Shown here: piece by piece, positions 17,205 through 26,045 of the stretch
Layout of the letters: the number at the start of each line of letters is the position of its first letter
Numbering within the stretch: the stretch's first letter is position 1
From: Chthoniobacter flavus
Lineage (GTDB): Bacteria; Verrucomicrobiota; Verrucomicrobiia; Chthoniobacterales; Chthoniobacteraceae
Direction: 5' to 3'
NCBI GenBank assembly: GCA_945860355.1
Contig: CAMARB010000016.1
Span: forward strand, 1-37,335
Length of the DNA: 37,335 bases
Notes under the pieces: model-generated
Database searches by the model: none
Told to the model about the DNA's origin: nothing
Seen by the model: the letters and a program-made list of their open reading frames with translations, nothing else
Program-made: the position numbers and the translations under genes

Positions 17205-18341
17205 CTACGGGGCCAGCGCGCCCCGAGCACCGGAGGACTGGCCTCCCATCCACTCTTCAAACCGTGCCTCCAACCTCTTGGAATCGCGCAAGAAAAGATC
17301 CATGGATTTGCCGTTGTACCGGACGGAAAACCGCGACGCCAACTGCTGACCCTGGACCTTCGCGAGGAAGGCCCGGACTTTGTCGTAGCCCATCTCCACG
17401 CCGTATCCGGGAGACGGCTGGTAATCGAACCGGGTCGCCCCCGCGATATTCAGCTCGATGCGCCCCCCGTTGCGCAGGATCTCAAGCATATCGGCCTCAG
17501 AGAACCGGTTTGAACTGATCTTCAAGGTCACCGGGTTTTCCCGGCTCAGAGCCTCCTGGGCTAGGCGAGCCCAAGCGTTTCCCAATTCCGTGCGCGTCCG
17601 CTCGGTCTCCCGGTCGTTATCGAGGTAGTTGTAGTCGTATCCCTCGATGCGCACCGCAGGTTCGCCCTCCTGCCGGGGCGCCGCAGGCAGCCCCGAGACA
17701 ATCGGCTCATACACCACCACCCGCAAACCCGCCTCCAGGAGATCCTTAAAATGCCCGGCGTGCATGGGTTCCTCCCGTTTCTGCGGGGGATCCACGGTTT
17801 TATCCCAGGTGTGCACCGTGGAACTCACCCAATCGACGCCGCCCCGGATCTTGCGGGTTTTAAACGCCCTTCCGATGGCCTTCCATGCGTCTATCGAAAG
17901 ACGGTTGTTATTGGAGTGCAGCACCACACCGCTCCCCAGCTTCCCCAACCGCACCAACTGGTCGATCTCCATCCGCTCAATCGCGGGGGCGTCCACCTCC
18001 AGCACATCGAGAAAATCCACCGGCGCACGCCCGGAAGATGCCTCCGGGCGTTCCTGAGCCGGGGGCGTCGCAAATGTCCGGGCCTTCAAATGCCCCCCGG
18101 GCTCCTTCCATGCGCCCCGGGCGAAATCCACCGGATCGGGAAGAAGAACCGGGACCCGGCACCAGCGCCCGGGATGGGTTCTGAGGGGGGCGACCCCACT
18201 GGATTTGGGCCCTGATTCGAGCATTGGAGAGCCCCCGTTGCCTTGAGCAGTGCGTTGCGGCCCCCAAACATCCTGAGCAAACAGGAGCTGCGGCAGGCAA
18301 CACGCGGCAACCGAGGCGGAAAACCAGAGAGACGTTTTCAT
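17205..18341 (-). CDS. Secreted protein of unknown function
   Basis: I do not recognise this 378-residue protein. Residues 1-22 form a signal peptide (KTSLWFSASVAACCLPQLLFA) with likely cleavage before Gln23, so it is exported. The next 80 residues are Pro/Gly-rich and may be flexible. After that come the segments FLDVLEVDAPAIERMEIDQL, VVLHSNNNRLSIDAWKAIG, LKISSNRFSEADMLEILRNG and GRIELNIAGATRFDYQP, which look like alternating beta-strand and helix pieces of one globular domain. YDYNYLDNDRETERTRTEL is charged and probably helical. No cofactor motif is clear. The start is ATG 18341; upstream in-frame codons have no support. It converges on the DUF817 gene (54 bases). Confidence 0.7.
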   Translation of the reverse strand: MKTSLWFSASVAACCLPQLLFAQDVWGPQRTAQGNGGSPMLESGPKSSGVAPLRTHPGRWCRVPVLLPDPVDFARGAWKEPGGHLKARTFATPPAQERPEASSGRAPVDFLDVLEVDAPAIERMEIDQLVRLGKLGSGVVLHSNNNRLSIDAWKAIGRAFKTRKIRGGVDWVSSTVHTWDKTVDPPQKREEPMHAGHFKDLLEAGLRVVVYEPIVSGLPAAPRQEGEPAVRIEGYDYNYLDNDRETERTRTELGNAWARLAQEALSRENPVTLKISSNRFSEADMLEILRNGGRIELNIAGATRFDYQPSPGYGVEMGYDKVRAFLAKVQGQQLASRFSVRYNGKSMDLFLRDSKRLEARFEEWMGGQSSGARGALAP

Positions 18342-18830
18342 GATGATTTCTTGTTGAGGTTGCTTGTTTCGGCGCTGCAACGGACTCCCCGCGTTTTCCC
18401 GGGGCGCATCCCCTCCCCGCGAGCCTGCGCTGTTCCTTGCCGCCCCGCCGCGGAGCCAAGAGTGTTGGAAGGGTCTTTCGATCTCCCCATCTTTTGGATC
18501 GCCTTCACGGATCGATTGCACACCCAAGTCCCGGCCCGGCGCTCACCGGTCCTTGCGTTTTAGTCCCCGTCGGTTGCAAGGCCGACGCGCGGTTCCCATC
18601 CTGAAATCGGCGGTCCATCCCGCGGAACATCCCAGCATGGGAGACATGGGAGACATGGGAGACATGGGAGACATGGGAGGAATGGGAGGCATGGGAGCCC
18701 AAAGGGGCAGACGCGGGGGGCTCCGCCGCCTCGCATCGCCCGCTTCAAAATTTCGCGTCCGAAATTTGCTCCTCCGCGCTATTACTTTTCAGAAAGGGGC
18801 AGCTTTTCCACGCCCTCAAACCCCAGCCGC
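18342..18830. other. Gene-poor stretch with the 9-bp tandem repeat
   Basis: This 489-base stretch separates the secreted protein (minus) from the DUF1549 gene (plus). It should hold promoters for both, but no clear -35/-10 pair could be picked. It contains the ATGGGAGAC array at 18637-18699. After the array the plus strand stays open in one frame to a stop at 18832-18834, overlapping the next gene start. Confidence 0.6.
18637..18699. repeat. 9-bp tandem repeat, seven units
   Basis: Seven direct units of 9 bases: four perfect ATGGGAGAC, then ATGGGAGGA, ATGGGAGGC and ATGGGAGCC. The unit length is a multiple of three. On the plus strand it reads (MGD)4(MGG)2MGA; on the minus strand it reads repeated SHV. 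Each unit joins a GGGAG core, similar to a Shine-Dalgarno site, to an ATG. Such arrays can vary in copy number by slipped-strand pairing. Confidence 0.9.
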
Positions 18831-18834
18831 ATGA
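18637..18834 (+). CDS. Possible small ORF starting in the 9-bp array
   Basis: A frame of 65 codons starts at the first ATG of the array and ends at a TGA that overlaps the DUF1549 start (ATGA at 18831-18834). The product would be a repetitive MGD/MGG N-terminus followed by a basic stretch (QRGRRGGLRRL). No family is recognised, and the base composition does not prove coding. It is listed because the four-base overlap would allow translational coupling to the secreted DUF1549 protein. It could equally be non-coding. Confidence 0.2.
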   Translation: MGDMGDMGDMGDMGGMGGMGAQRGRRGGLRRLASPASKFRVRNLLLRAITFQKGAAFPRPQTPAA

Positions 18835-20999
18835 ACCCATTGACTCTTTCCGTCGCCATTCCCGTTTCCCTTGCGGCTCTGAGCCTCTCTGCGATTGCAG
18901 CGCCGGGACAGAACCGAAAGAAACGGGAACCCGCCCCCGCGCCGGTATCGACCCCGGCGAGCGTGCCGACACCGGAAAAACCCGTGTCGGAGGCAAAAGA
19001 CGTCGGCACGAAGTGGCGGATCTGGAAAGACACCCAAGGCAGGCAACTCGAAGCCGCGTTCTGCGCGTTACAGGACGATTGGTGCACCGTCCAGGCCCGA
19101 AACGGCCAGATCCACCGACTCCAATTGAGCGAGTTGGTCGTTGAGGACCGGGTTTTTGCCGCCGCGGCCGCCAAAAAACAGGCCGAGACAAAACTCAAGG
19201 CCGATTATGTCAAAAAAGCCGCCTACCAGATCGACTTTCATATCGGCAGCACCCTGGTCGCCAAGGGTTTGAAGTTTAATCCGCCGGCCACCGACTCGCA
19301 GTTCGTGCGCCGGGTCTATCTCGACACCATCGGCCGGATTCCCTCGGCCGAGGAAGCAGCCCTCTTCCTCAAGGACAACTCTCCGGATAAACGAGCCAAG
19401 CTCATCGACGCCCTGCTCGCCTCCCCCGGATACAGCATGCACATGTTTGATTGGATGGGGGACATGCTGCGGATCAAAGACATGTTCTTCCGGGGCGCCT
19501 ATTCGTTCCTTTTCCAAGACTGGCTCAAAGACCAACTCGCCGCCGACAGGCCCTGGGACGTGTTGGTCCGCGAGCTTCTCACAGCCGACGGCAAACTTTG
19601 CGAAAATGGCGCCACCGGCTTTCTCCTCCGGGACGCCCAAATGCCCCTGGACGGCGTCTCCAACCTGCTAACCACGTTTTTGGGCGCCAACGTGGCCTGC
19701 GCACAGTGTCACGACCATCCTTTGGCGGACTGGAGTCAGAAAGATTTCTACCAGATGGCCGCCTTTTTCGGGGCCTCGGACGGGTTTGATGAGAAGGGTT
19801 TGCGCGCGGCCAATCGGCTCGGGAAGCGAGAGAAGGGGGCGGACTCCCTGCCGCGGAACCAATTAATCATGATCACGGGGGCGAACATCTTCCGCATGCA
19901 GGATTTGCCCGCGCAGAATCTCAAGTATCCCAAGGACTACAAATACGACGACGCGAAACCCGAGAGTTCCGTGGTCCCGCAGCTCATCCACTGGAACTCG
20001 AACGACCTGCGGTCCGACGCCTACAAGATCAACACCAGTGATCCAACCAAACTCCGCGACGAGTTCGCCCGTTGGATGACGCATCCCGACAACCCCCGGT
20101 TTGCCACGGCCATTGCCAACCGGCTCTGGAAAAAGGTGTTCGGACTCGCCGTTCAGGAGCCCGTGGATGATCTGGACGACCCCAAAAAAGCCTTTAACCC
20201 GGCGCTCCTGGGGCATTTGACCGAGATCATGAAAACCGCCCGGTTCGACCTTCAGCAGTTCCAGCGGGTGCTGCTCAACTCGCAAACCTACCAACGGGCG
20301 GCAAGCCCCACCCCGGACTTGGCGACGGGCCCCTACCTTTTTCCGGGGCCGGTGACACGGCGCCTGTCGGCTGAACAGACTTGGAACAGCCTCCTCACAC
20401 TGGCAGCCGGTCCGCAGATCGACAAAACGTTCCTGCGCCGAGGAGCAAAGATGCCGCTGCTTTCACTTCCGGATGAAAAACCCACGGTGGAGTCTTTCCA
20501 GGCGGTTGTGAACCGACTCGAACAAGCGGGTATCCGCACCATCGCGGCGAAAGGCGCCAAGAAGGGAGGCTCGGGCGTTGAAACGTTTGCGGCCGACTAC
20601 CAAGGAACCCCGCCCCTGCGCCGGTTCGATTTGGTTTTGGCACGCGCCAGCGAGCTTCCGCAGCCGGCTCCCGAGAGCCATTTCCTGCGTCTTTTTGGCT
20701 CCAGCGACCGGCTGGTGGCCGACGGCAGCACGAGCGATGGCAGCGTGCCCCAGGCCCTGATGCTCATGAACGGACCCGCCGCCAAACTGGTGTCGGACCC
20801 CGGATCTTGCGCAGTTCAAGAAGCCGCGAAAAACCGGGATCCCGACCAACAGATCACCTCGTTGTTTCTGAGCTTCTATTCACGGCCACCGAGCTTCCAG
20901 GAAAACAACGCCGCGAAAACGGCACTCAAAAGCGGTCTCACTCTGGGCGACCTCGCCTGGACCCTTCTCAACTCACGCGAATTTCTCTTTGTCCCATGA
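18831..20999 (+). CDS. Secreted SHD1-DUF1549-DUF1553 protein
   Basis: A 722-residue exported protein. A signal peptide (residues about 1-23, ending LSAIA) is followed by a Pro/Ala-rich linker and an SHD1-like domain at about 61-110 (KWRIWKDTQGRQLEAAF, VQARNGQIHRLQLSEL). DUF1549 follows, with FVRRVYLDTIGRIPSAEEA and the CAQCHDHPL motif near residue 290. DUF1553 comes last, with WMTHPDNPRFATAIANRLWK and LLNSQTYQRAASP. Many relatives carry a cytochrome c domain at the N-terminus; here SHD1 takes that place and the only CxxCH is the DUF1549 one. Such proteins are typical of Planctomycetota and Verrucomicrobiota; a role with polysaccharides or sulfated carbohydrates is suspected but unproven. It overlaps the DUF1501 gene by four bases. 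Confidence 0.92.
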   Translation: MNPLTLSVAIPVSLAALSLSAIAAPGQNRKKREPAPAPVSTPASVPTPEKPVSEAKDVGTKWRIWKDTQGRQLEAAFCALQDDWCTVQARNGQIHRLQLSELVVEDRVFAAAAAKKQAETKLKADYVKKAAYQIDFHIGSTLVAKGLKFNPPATDSQFVRRVYLDTIGRIPSAEEAALFLKDNSPDKRAKLIDALLASPGYSMHMFDWMGDMLRIKDMFFRGAYSFLFQDWLKDQLAADRPWDVLVRELLTADGKLCENGATGFLLRDAQMPLDGVSNLLTTFLGANVACAQCHDHPLADWSQKDFYQMAAFFGASDGFDEKGLRAANRLGKREKGADSLPRNQLIMITGANIFRMQDLPAQNLKYPKDYKYDDAKPESSVVPQLIHWNSNDLRSDAYKINTSDPTKLRDEFARWMTHPDNPRFATAIANRLWKKVFGLAVQEPVDDLDDPKKAFNPALLGHLTEIMKTARFDLQQFQRVLLNSQTYQRAASPTPDLATGPYLFPGPVTRRLSAEQTWNSLLTLAAGPQIDKTFLRRGAKMPLLSLPDEKPTVESFQAVVNRLEQAGIRTIAAKGAKKGGSGVETFAADYQGTPPLRRFDLVLARASELPQPAPESHFLRLFGSSDRLVADGSTSDGSVPQALMLMNGPAAKLVSDPGSCAVQEAAKNRDPDQQITSLFLSFYSRPPSFQENNAAKTALKSGLTLGDLAWTLLNSREFLFVP

Positions 21000-22282
21000 A
21001 CTCCTTCCCCCTCCAAAATCCTCAAGACCGGCGCACCTTCATTGAACACTGCGCAAGAACGGCATTCGGAGTGAGCCTCATGCCGTGGCTCAACAACACG
21101 GCCGGAGCCGCACCCGTCGCCGCCGGTTCGGCGACCGGGCGGCCCGGTTTTGGCAAAGCCCAACGAGTCATCGTTCTCTTTCTCGACGGCGGCTTGAGCC
21201 ACATCGACTCGTTTGATCCCAAGACGGGCCCATCGAAAGGACCGGGTGACGCCATTTCCACAAAAGCCGATTTCCAAGTCACCTCGTTCTTCCCTGAAAC
21301 CGCCAAGGTCGCGCAAAAGATCGCCGTCATCCGCTCCATGACCGCCAAGGTGGGGGTGCACGCCAGCGCTCAGTATCTGATGCGGACGGGATACGAAAAA
21401 CGCGGAACGATCATCCACCCGACACTGGGCGCCTGGGCGCAGCATTTCCTTGGGGCCAGCAGCCAGAGTTTGCCGTCCTCGGTCTGCGTGAACCAGAACG
21501 CCAATCATGGAAACGGGTTTTTCCCCGCCACCTACTCGCCTCTGCCGATTCTCGTGCCTGAATCGGGGCTCACCAACGTGCAGGGGCTGGCGAACCCGGA
21601 AACGACCCGCAAACGCCTGGCTCTGCTGGGCGAGCTCAACGCCAGCTACACCAAACAGGCCAATGACCCGAACGTGCGCGCCTACAACGAGTTCTATGAC
21701 TCCACGTTGGGCCTCATGAAGAGCGAAGACCTCAAGGCGTTTGATCTCGCGGCGGAACCCGCCGATCTCCGGGATCGCTACGGCCGGAACCGGTTCGGGC
21801 AAGGATGCCTTCTGGCCCGGCGCCTCGTTGAAAACGGGGTCCGCTTCGTCGAAGTCCACAGCGGCGGCTGGGACATGCACAAGGATCTCCAGGACAGCAT
21901 GGAAGACCGGGGCGGCGAACTCGACAAGGCGTTTGCCGCGCTGGTCGATGATCTCGACAGCCGGGGCCTCCTCGACAGCACGCTGGTGGTTGTCGCCACC
22001 GAGTTTGGACGCAAACCCGATTTCGACGGCAGCGGCCGCGGCCATCATCCCATCGCCTTCTCAACCGTGCTCGCCGGCGGTGGAGTCAAACGCGGTTACG
22101 TCCACGGATCCACCGACGCGCTCGGCAAAAACCCGGCCTCCGACGGCGTGTCGCCCGGAGACCTCCATGCCACCGTCGCCTGGGCCGCCGGGCTCCCCCT
22201 CCAGACCGAGGTCCAAAGCCCCAGCGGTCGGCCCATGAGCATCGGCAACAAGGGCAAACCCGCGCTCGCACTCTTCGCCTGA
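20996..22282 (+). CDS. DUF1501 secreted protein
   Basis: A 428-residue protein of the DUF1501 family, which has an alkaline phosphatase/sulfatase-like fold. The N-terminus has a twin-arginine-like signal (DRRTFIEHCARTAFGVSLMP) which is less canonical than a standard Tat motif. Family blocks are VIVLFLDGGLSHIDSFDPK, RSMTAKVGVHASAQYLMRTG, GCLLARRLVENGVRFVEVHS, GWDMHK (following it) and LVVVATEFGRKPDFDG with GRGHHPIAFSTVLAGGGVK. The catalytic competence and substrate are unknown. The start is ATG 20996, overlapping the DUF1549 stop (ATGA). The DUF1549-DUF1501 pair is a well-known PVC module, and the two proteins probably act together outside the cytoplasm. Confidence 0.92.
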   Translation: MNSFPLQNPQDRRTFIEHCARTAFGVSLMPWLNNTAGAAPVAAGSATGRPGFGKAQRVIVLFLDGGLSHIDSFDPKTGPSKGPGDAISTKADFQVTSFFPETAKVAQKIAVIRSMTAKVGVHASAQYLMRTGYEKRGTIIHPTLGAWAQHFLGASSQSLPSSVCVNQNANHGNGFFPATYSPLPILVPESGLTNVQGLANPETTRKRLALLGELNASYTKQANDPNVRAYNEFYDSTLGLMKSEDLKAFDLAAEPADLRDRYGRNRFGQGCLLARRLVENGVRFVEVHSGGWDMHKDLQDSMEDRGGELDKAFAALVDDLDSRGLLDSTLVVVATEFGRKPDFDGSGRGHHPIAFSTVLAGGGVKRGYVHGSTDALGKNPASDGVSPGDLHATVAWAAGLPLQTEVQSPSGRPMSIGNKGKPALALFA

Positions 22283-22286
22283 ACCG

Positions 22287-22343
22287 GCCGGAGGCCCATC
22301 CACCAGGACAGCCTGCCTGCTCAGGTCCTCTCTCGCCTCCGGC
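22287..22343. terminator. Branched inverted repeat between convergent genes
   Basis: GCCGGAGGC (22287-22295) pairs perfectly with GCCTCCGGC (22335-22343). Inside, AGGAC (22305-22309) can pair with GTCCT (22325-22329). It lies between the stops of the DUF1501 and dehydrogenase genes. There is no U-tract, so intrinsic termination is uncertain. Confidence 0.4.
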
Positions 22344-22368
22344 GCGCGCCCGACTCCGCAACGGAGTT

Positions 22369-23631
22369 CTACGGGAAGAGGCCGCGCGCTTTCTTTGCCG
22401 CCAGCACTCTCTCCACGCCGATGGCCATCGCAGCCATCCGATGGGGAATCTTGGCCGCCCGCGCCCTGCGGGTCATGTTGGAAAACGCCTGTTCCAAGGT
22501 CCGGAACAGACGGTCGGTCACCTCGGTCTCGTTCCAAAAGAAACTTTGGAGCCCTTGGACCCACTCAAAATACGAAACAATCACGCCCCCGGCGTTGCAG
22601 AGAATATCCGGAATCACAAAAATCTCGTTCCAGCGCTCCGCCAGGATCCGATCCGCCTCCGGCGTCGTCGGCCCGTTGGCGCCCTCGGCCAGAATCCTGC
22701 ACCGCAACTTGCCCGCGTTTTTCTCGGTGATCACCGCCTCCAGCGCCGCCGGCACCAACACGTCGCAGGGCAACGTGAGCAAATCCTCGCTGGGAATGGG
22801 ATCCGCCTCGGTAAACCCGGCGAGGGAACCGTGTTTTTTGGCGTAGGTTTCCGCCGCCGCCACATCAATCCCGCCCTCGCGATAAAACGCGCCGCTCTCG
22901 TCGCTCAGGCCGACGACTTTCATGCCGCTCTTGAAGGCGAGCCCCAACGCCGCCACACCGCCCACATTCCCGAACCCCTGAACCACCGCCGTGCATTTGT
23001 CGGGCCGAAGTTTCATGACATCCAACGCACGCTCCACGAGATACACCACGCCCCGCCCCGTGGCTTCCCGTCGGCCCGCCGTGCCTCCCACCGTGACCGG
23101 TTTGCCCGTGACGATCTCCGGCACGGCATGGCCTTGATACACCGAGTAGGTGTCCATGAACCACGCCATCACCTGCTCGTTGGTGCCCATGTCCGGACCG
23201 ATGATGTCGGTGCGCGGCCCCACAAACGGGATCATTTCCTGCATGTAACGCCGGGAAAGCGATTCGAGTTCCCTCGCGGAAAGTGTCCGGGGATCCACCG
23301 TCACGCCCCCCTTGGCGCCGCCATAAGGCAACCCCGTCAACGCGCATTTCCAACTCATCCAGATAGAGAGCGCCGCCACTTCGCCCAGGGTGACGCCGGG
23401 ATGAAAACGGACACCGCCCTTGGTCGGCCCGAACGCCAGATGATGCTGGACCCGGTAGCCGTGATACACCGAGATGCTCCCGTCATCGCGCTGCACGGGC
23501 AACGTGACCGCCATCGTGCGCTTGGGCAAAAGCAGGCGAGCCCTCAGCTTCTCATCGATCTCCAGATAATCGGCAATCACCCGAAACTGCTCGGTGGCCA
23601 TGGAGAATGCGGGGTCGGCGTAGATATTCAT
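22369..23631 (-). CDS. Glu/Leu/Phe/Val dehydrogenase, likely glutamate dehydrogenase
   Basis: A 420-residue NAD(P)-dependent amino acid dehydrogenase of the GdhA hexameric type, linking 2-oxoglutarate and ammonia to glutamate. The N-terminal domain has KGGVRFHPGVTLGEVAALS and the catalytic lysine region PYGGAKGGVTVDP (about residue 105). Substrate and domain-hinge blocks are DMGTNEQVMAWFMDTYS and VTVGGTAGRREATGRGVVY, and the cofactor motif VQGFGNVGG lies near residue 220. AEGANGPTTPEAD is the late family motif. The length fits a short GDH without an extra domain. The NAD or NADP preference cannot be read with confidence. It is transcribed in the same direction as aroC, about 240 bases upstream of it in coordinate terms. 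Confidence 0.93.
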   Translation of the reverse strand: MNIYADPAFSMATEQFRVIADYLEIDEKLRARLLLPKRTMAVTLPVQRDDGSISVYHGYRVQHHLAFGPTKGGVRFHPGVTLGEVAALSIWMSWKCALTGLPYGGAKGGVTVDPRTLSARELESLSRRYMQEMIPFVGPRTDIIGPDMGTNEQVMAWFMDTYSVYQGHAVPEIVTGKPVTVGGTAGRREATGRGVVYLVERALDVMKLRPDKCTAVVQGFGNVGGVAALGLAFKSGMKVVGLSDESGAFYREGGIDVAAAETYAKKHGSLAGFTEADPIPSEDLLTLPCDVLVPAALEAVITEKNAGKLRCRILAEGANGPTTPEADRILAERWNEIFVIPDILCNAGGVIVSYFEWVQGLQSFFWNETEVTDRLFRTLEQAFSNMTRRARAAKIPHRMAAMAIGVERVLAAKKARGLFP

Positions 23632-23872
23632 AGGAGACGTAAAAGGCGCAGGGGCGTTGGATCGGACTCAGGGAGAGGACCTTGATGGGGGCACTCCCCA
23701 TGCCAAGAGCAAAAAGCGATCCCACCATGGGATCACTTGACGGCCCCCTTCAAAATCCCCCTCTCCCGGCGACGGCGCGCCGGCTTACGGGAAACGGCCG
23801 CGCATACGGCGGCACTTCCCGGGCGCACTGGGGAGCGCCCCTCTTTGCCCGGCCGGGCGGAATCCCTCCCGC

Positions 23873-24979
23873 TCAAACCTGCGGCGTGCCCGCGGGCCAA
23901 CCGCACTGGGCCCTCTGGCGCAGCGCGTGATCGCAGAGCACCAATGCCGCCATCGCCTCCACCATGGGGACAGCGCGAGGCAGGACACACGGATCATGGC
24001 GCCCGCGCGCTTTGAGCGCGGTGTTTTCCCCGGAAACCGACACCGTCTGCTGCTCCCGGAAAATGGTCGCCGTCGGTTTGAAGGCCACTCTGAAAAAGAT
24101 GGTTTCCCCGTTGCTAATCCCACCCTGGATCCCGCCCGAGCGGTTGGAGAGCGTCCGCACCCTGCCGTCGCGCATCTCAAAAGCGTCGTTGTGCTCGGAG
24201 CCCTTCAGCAGGGTGCCATCAAAACCGGACCCGATTTCAAACCCCTTGGTGGCGGGCAAACTGAGCATGGCCTTGGCCAGGTCGGCCTCCAACTTGTCGA
24301 ACACCGGCTCCCCCAGGCCCACGGGCACGTTGCGGATCGCGCACTCCACAACCCCACCCACCGAGTCGCCCTCGCTGCGCACCTGCTTGATAAAATCGAT
24401 CATCTCCTGCGCCGCTGCGGGATCAGGACACCGCGCAATGTTGGCTTCCACCTGTTCCTGGGTGACGGTTTCGGGATCCACCGAGGCCACGATCCGGTGC
24501 ACACTCTTGACGTAGGCGACGACCTCGACTCCCGAGCCCAGAGTGCGCAGGACCTTTTTCGCAACCGCGGCGGCCGCCACCCGGCCGATCGTTTCCCGGG
24601 CCGAAGAGCGCCCGCCGCCCTGCCCATTGCGAATGCCGTATTTGGCCTGGTAGGTGTAGTCCGCGTGCGACGGCCGGAATGCCGCCTCCATTTCCTGATA
24701 AGCCTCCGGGCGCGCGTCCTGATTCATGACAGCCACGCAGAGGGGCGTGCCGAGGGTTTTGCCCTGGAAAACGCCGGAAAGAATCCTGCACTGGTCGGCT
24801 TCAGCCCGGGGAGTCACAATCTCGCTCTGTCCCGGCCGACGCCGATCCAAGTCCCGCTGGATATCCGCCTCGCACAGGTCCACCAGCGGAGGACAACCAT
24901 CAATCACCACCCCCACCCCGCCGCCGTGGGATTCGCCCCAAGTTGTAATTTGAAAAATATGACCGAAGTGGCTCGACAT
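23873..24979 (-). CDS. aroC: Chorismate synthase
   Basis: A 368-residue enzyme that converts 5-enolpyruvylshikimate-3-phosphate to chorismate, the last step of the shikimate pathway, with reduced FMN. The N-terminus has [19 protein letters not shown] with the signature GESHG (residues about 15-19). [20 protein letters not shown] and the C-terminal [15 protein letters not shown] and [17 protein letters not shown] are family blocks with conserved Arg and His residues. I start at MSSHFGHIF (ATG 24979), about where family members begin; the frame is open further upstream by about 145 codons, but that extension is low-complexity and unlike any family. The C-terminal tail past [15 protein letters not shown] is short. 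Confidence 0.95.
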   Translation of the reverse strand: MSSHFGHIFQITTWGESHGGGVGVVIDGCPPLVDLCEADIQRDLDRRRPGQSEIVTPRAEADQCRILSGVFQGKTLGTPLCVAVMNQDARPEAYQEMEAAFRPSHADYTYQAKYGIRNGQGGGRSSARETIGRVAAAAVAKKVLRTLGSGVEVVAYVKSVHRIVASVDPETVTQEQVEANIARCPDPAAAQEMIDFIKQVRSEGDSVGGVVECAIRNVPVGLGEPVFDKLEADLAKAMLSLPATKGFEIGSGFDGTLLKGSEHNDAFEMRDGRVRTLSNRSGGIQGGISNGETIFFRVAFKPTATIFREQQTVSVSGENTALKARGRHDPCVLPRAVPMVEAMAALVLCDHALRQRAQCGWPAGTPQV

Positions 24980-25742
24980 GATAAGGAAGCTCCGGAGCGG
25001 ACCGCGCCATGCGGCCCGTTGGGAAGCGGGGCGCGAAGAGTAAATGGGCGCAGCTGGCTGGCGCAATGGAATAGAGCGAGACCGGCAACGCTCGAGCGCG
25101 TTGGCACTGTCCCGAGTGGCGGCTCGATCGGGAAAGATGTGCGAAGGCTTTGCACAGACGGGCGCGTGAGGTGGAGGCGGTCCTCCGGGCAAAACGAAGC
25201 GAGGGAGCTTGGGTGGGAAAAGCGCCGGTTCAGGGAAAATCTCCGAAGCGCCGACCCTCAGCGTCCCGCGGTGAGCCCCGGCAGACTGAAGCTTCGCCTT
25301 GGCACGCTCTGAGGAAGCGTTCACCGTGGAGGTGGTAAACACCGCCGACGGAGGCCGTTCCAAACCGAGGAAACGACGCGAGGAACGGCGGGACTTGGGG
25401 CAAACGCTCCGCAAACGCCTGACCCCTGCGCCCTGTCAACCGCCCGGTGCGTGAGCAAAACTTGACCTTGCCCAGATCATTCGGAGCCCCCATATTCCTC
25501 GCGATTCGATTGTTTGCTCCTCGCGCGGAAGATCGTCAGTTGGGTTTGTCTCAATGGTGATTTTTAAACCCGGCTCCCGGGTACGGCTTTGAAGAAGGCA
25601 GTCGCTTCTTTGCAGCAAACGGGCGCCATCCGGACAACTCCAACCCTGGTTTTGTCGCGGAAGATTCTCGAGAGAAGCCCCTCACAGGCGGCTTCGCGGA
25701 TGTTCCATCCCTCGCTGCGTTAAAATTAGATCTGTCCCACAA
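24980..25742. other. Long divergent intergenic region between aroC and infA
   Basis: This 763-base stretch lies between two divergent genes and is unusually long for this window. I tried to see RNase P RNA, tmRNA, SRP RNA, 6S RNA and common riboswitch cores, and found none. A perfect hairpin ACCCGG-CTC-CCGGGT is at 25568-25582. TAAAAT at 25721-25726 could be a -10 box for infA, but no good -35 pairs with it. No gene is called here. Confidence 0.55.
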
Positions 25743-25961
25743 ATGGCCGCTGAACAGGCAATCGAAACCGAAGGTAAAATCATCGCAGTGCTCGCCGGAA
25801 CGATGTTCCGGGTCGAGCTGGACAACCGTCATCAGGTGCTCGCCCATATCTCGGGCCGCATGCGCAAACGTTTCATCCGCTTAACCACAGGCGACCGGGT
25901 GAAGCTCGAAATGTCCCCCTACGACCTCGACAAAGCCCGTATCGTGTATCGGCTCGGTTGA
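25743..25961 (+). CDS. infA: Translation initiation factor IF-1
   Basis: A 72-residue single OB-fold protein that binds the ribosomal A site during initiation and helps IF-2 and IF-3. The family pattern is clear: [17 protein letters not shown], then [18 protein letters not shown] (IF-1 usually has SGKMRKNYIRI here), then [21 protein letters not shown] at the C-terminus. Length is exactly that of the family. The start is ATG 25743. It is followed at once by two terminator-like hairpins, so it seems monocistronic and is not in the usual ribosomal-protein cluster. Confidence 0.96.
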   Translation: MAAEQAIETEGKIIAVLAGTMFRVELDNRHQVLAHISGRMRKRFIRLTTGDRVKLEMSPYDLDKARIVYRLG

Positions 25962-25982
25962 ACAGATCCCTTCTTACTTTCG

Positions 25983-26006
25983 GCTGCGCCCCGCGGCAGC
26001 TTTTTC
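25983..26006 (+). terminator. Short terminator-like hairpin after infA
   Basis: GCTGC (25983-25987) pairs with GCAGC (25996-26000), followed by TTTTTC. The stem is only five bases, so this could be the weaker of two tandem terminators. Confidence 0.5.
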
Positions 26007-26008
26007 CC

Positions 26009-26045
26009 GGCCTCAATCCCACCCGATTGGGGCCGTTGTTTTTAT
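26009..26045 (+). terminator. Intrinsic terminator after infA
   Basis: GGCCTCAATC (26009-26018) pairs with GATTGGGGCC (26025-26034), ten pairs including one G-U, followed by GTTGTTTTTA. It lies about 48 bases after the infA stop. Confidence 0.85.

Noticed and set aside
18637-18699. Possible CRISPR array
   Set aside because: The 9-base units are directly abutting without spacers, so this is a simple tandem repeat.
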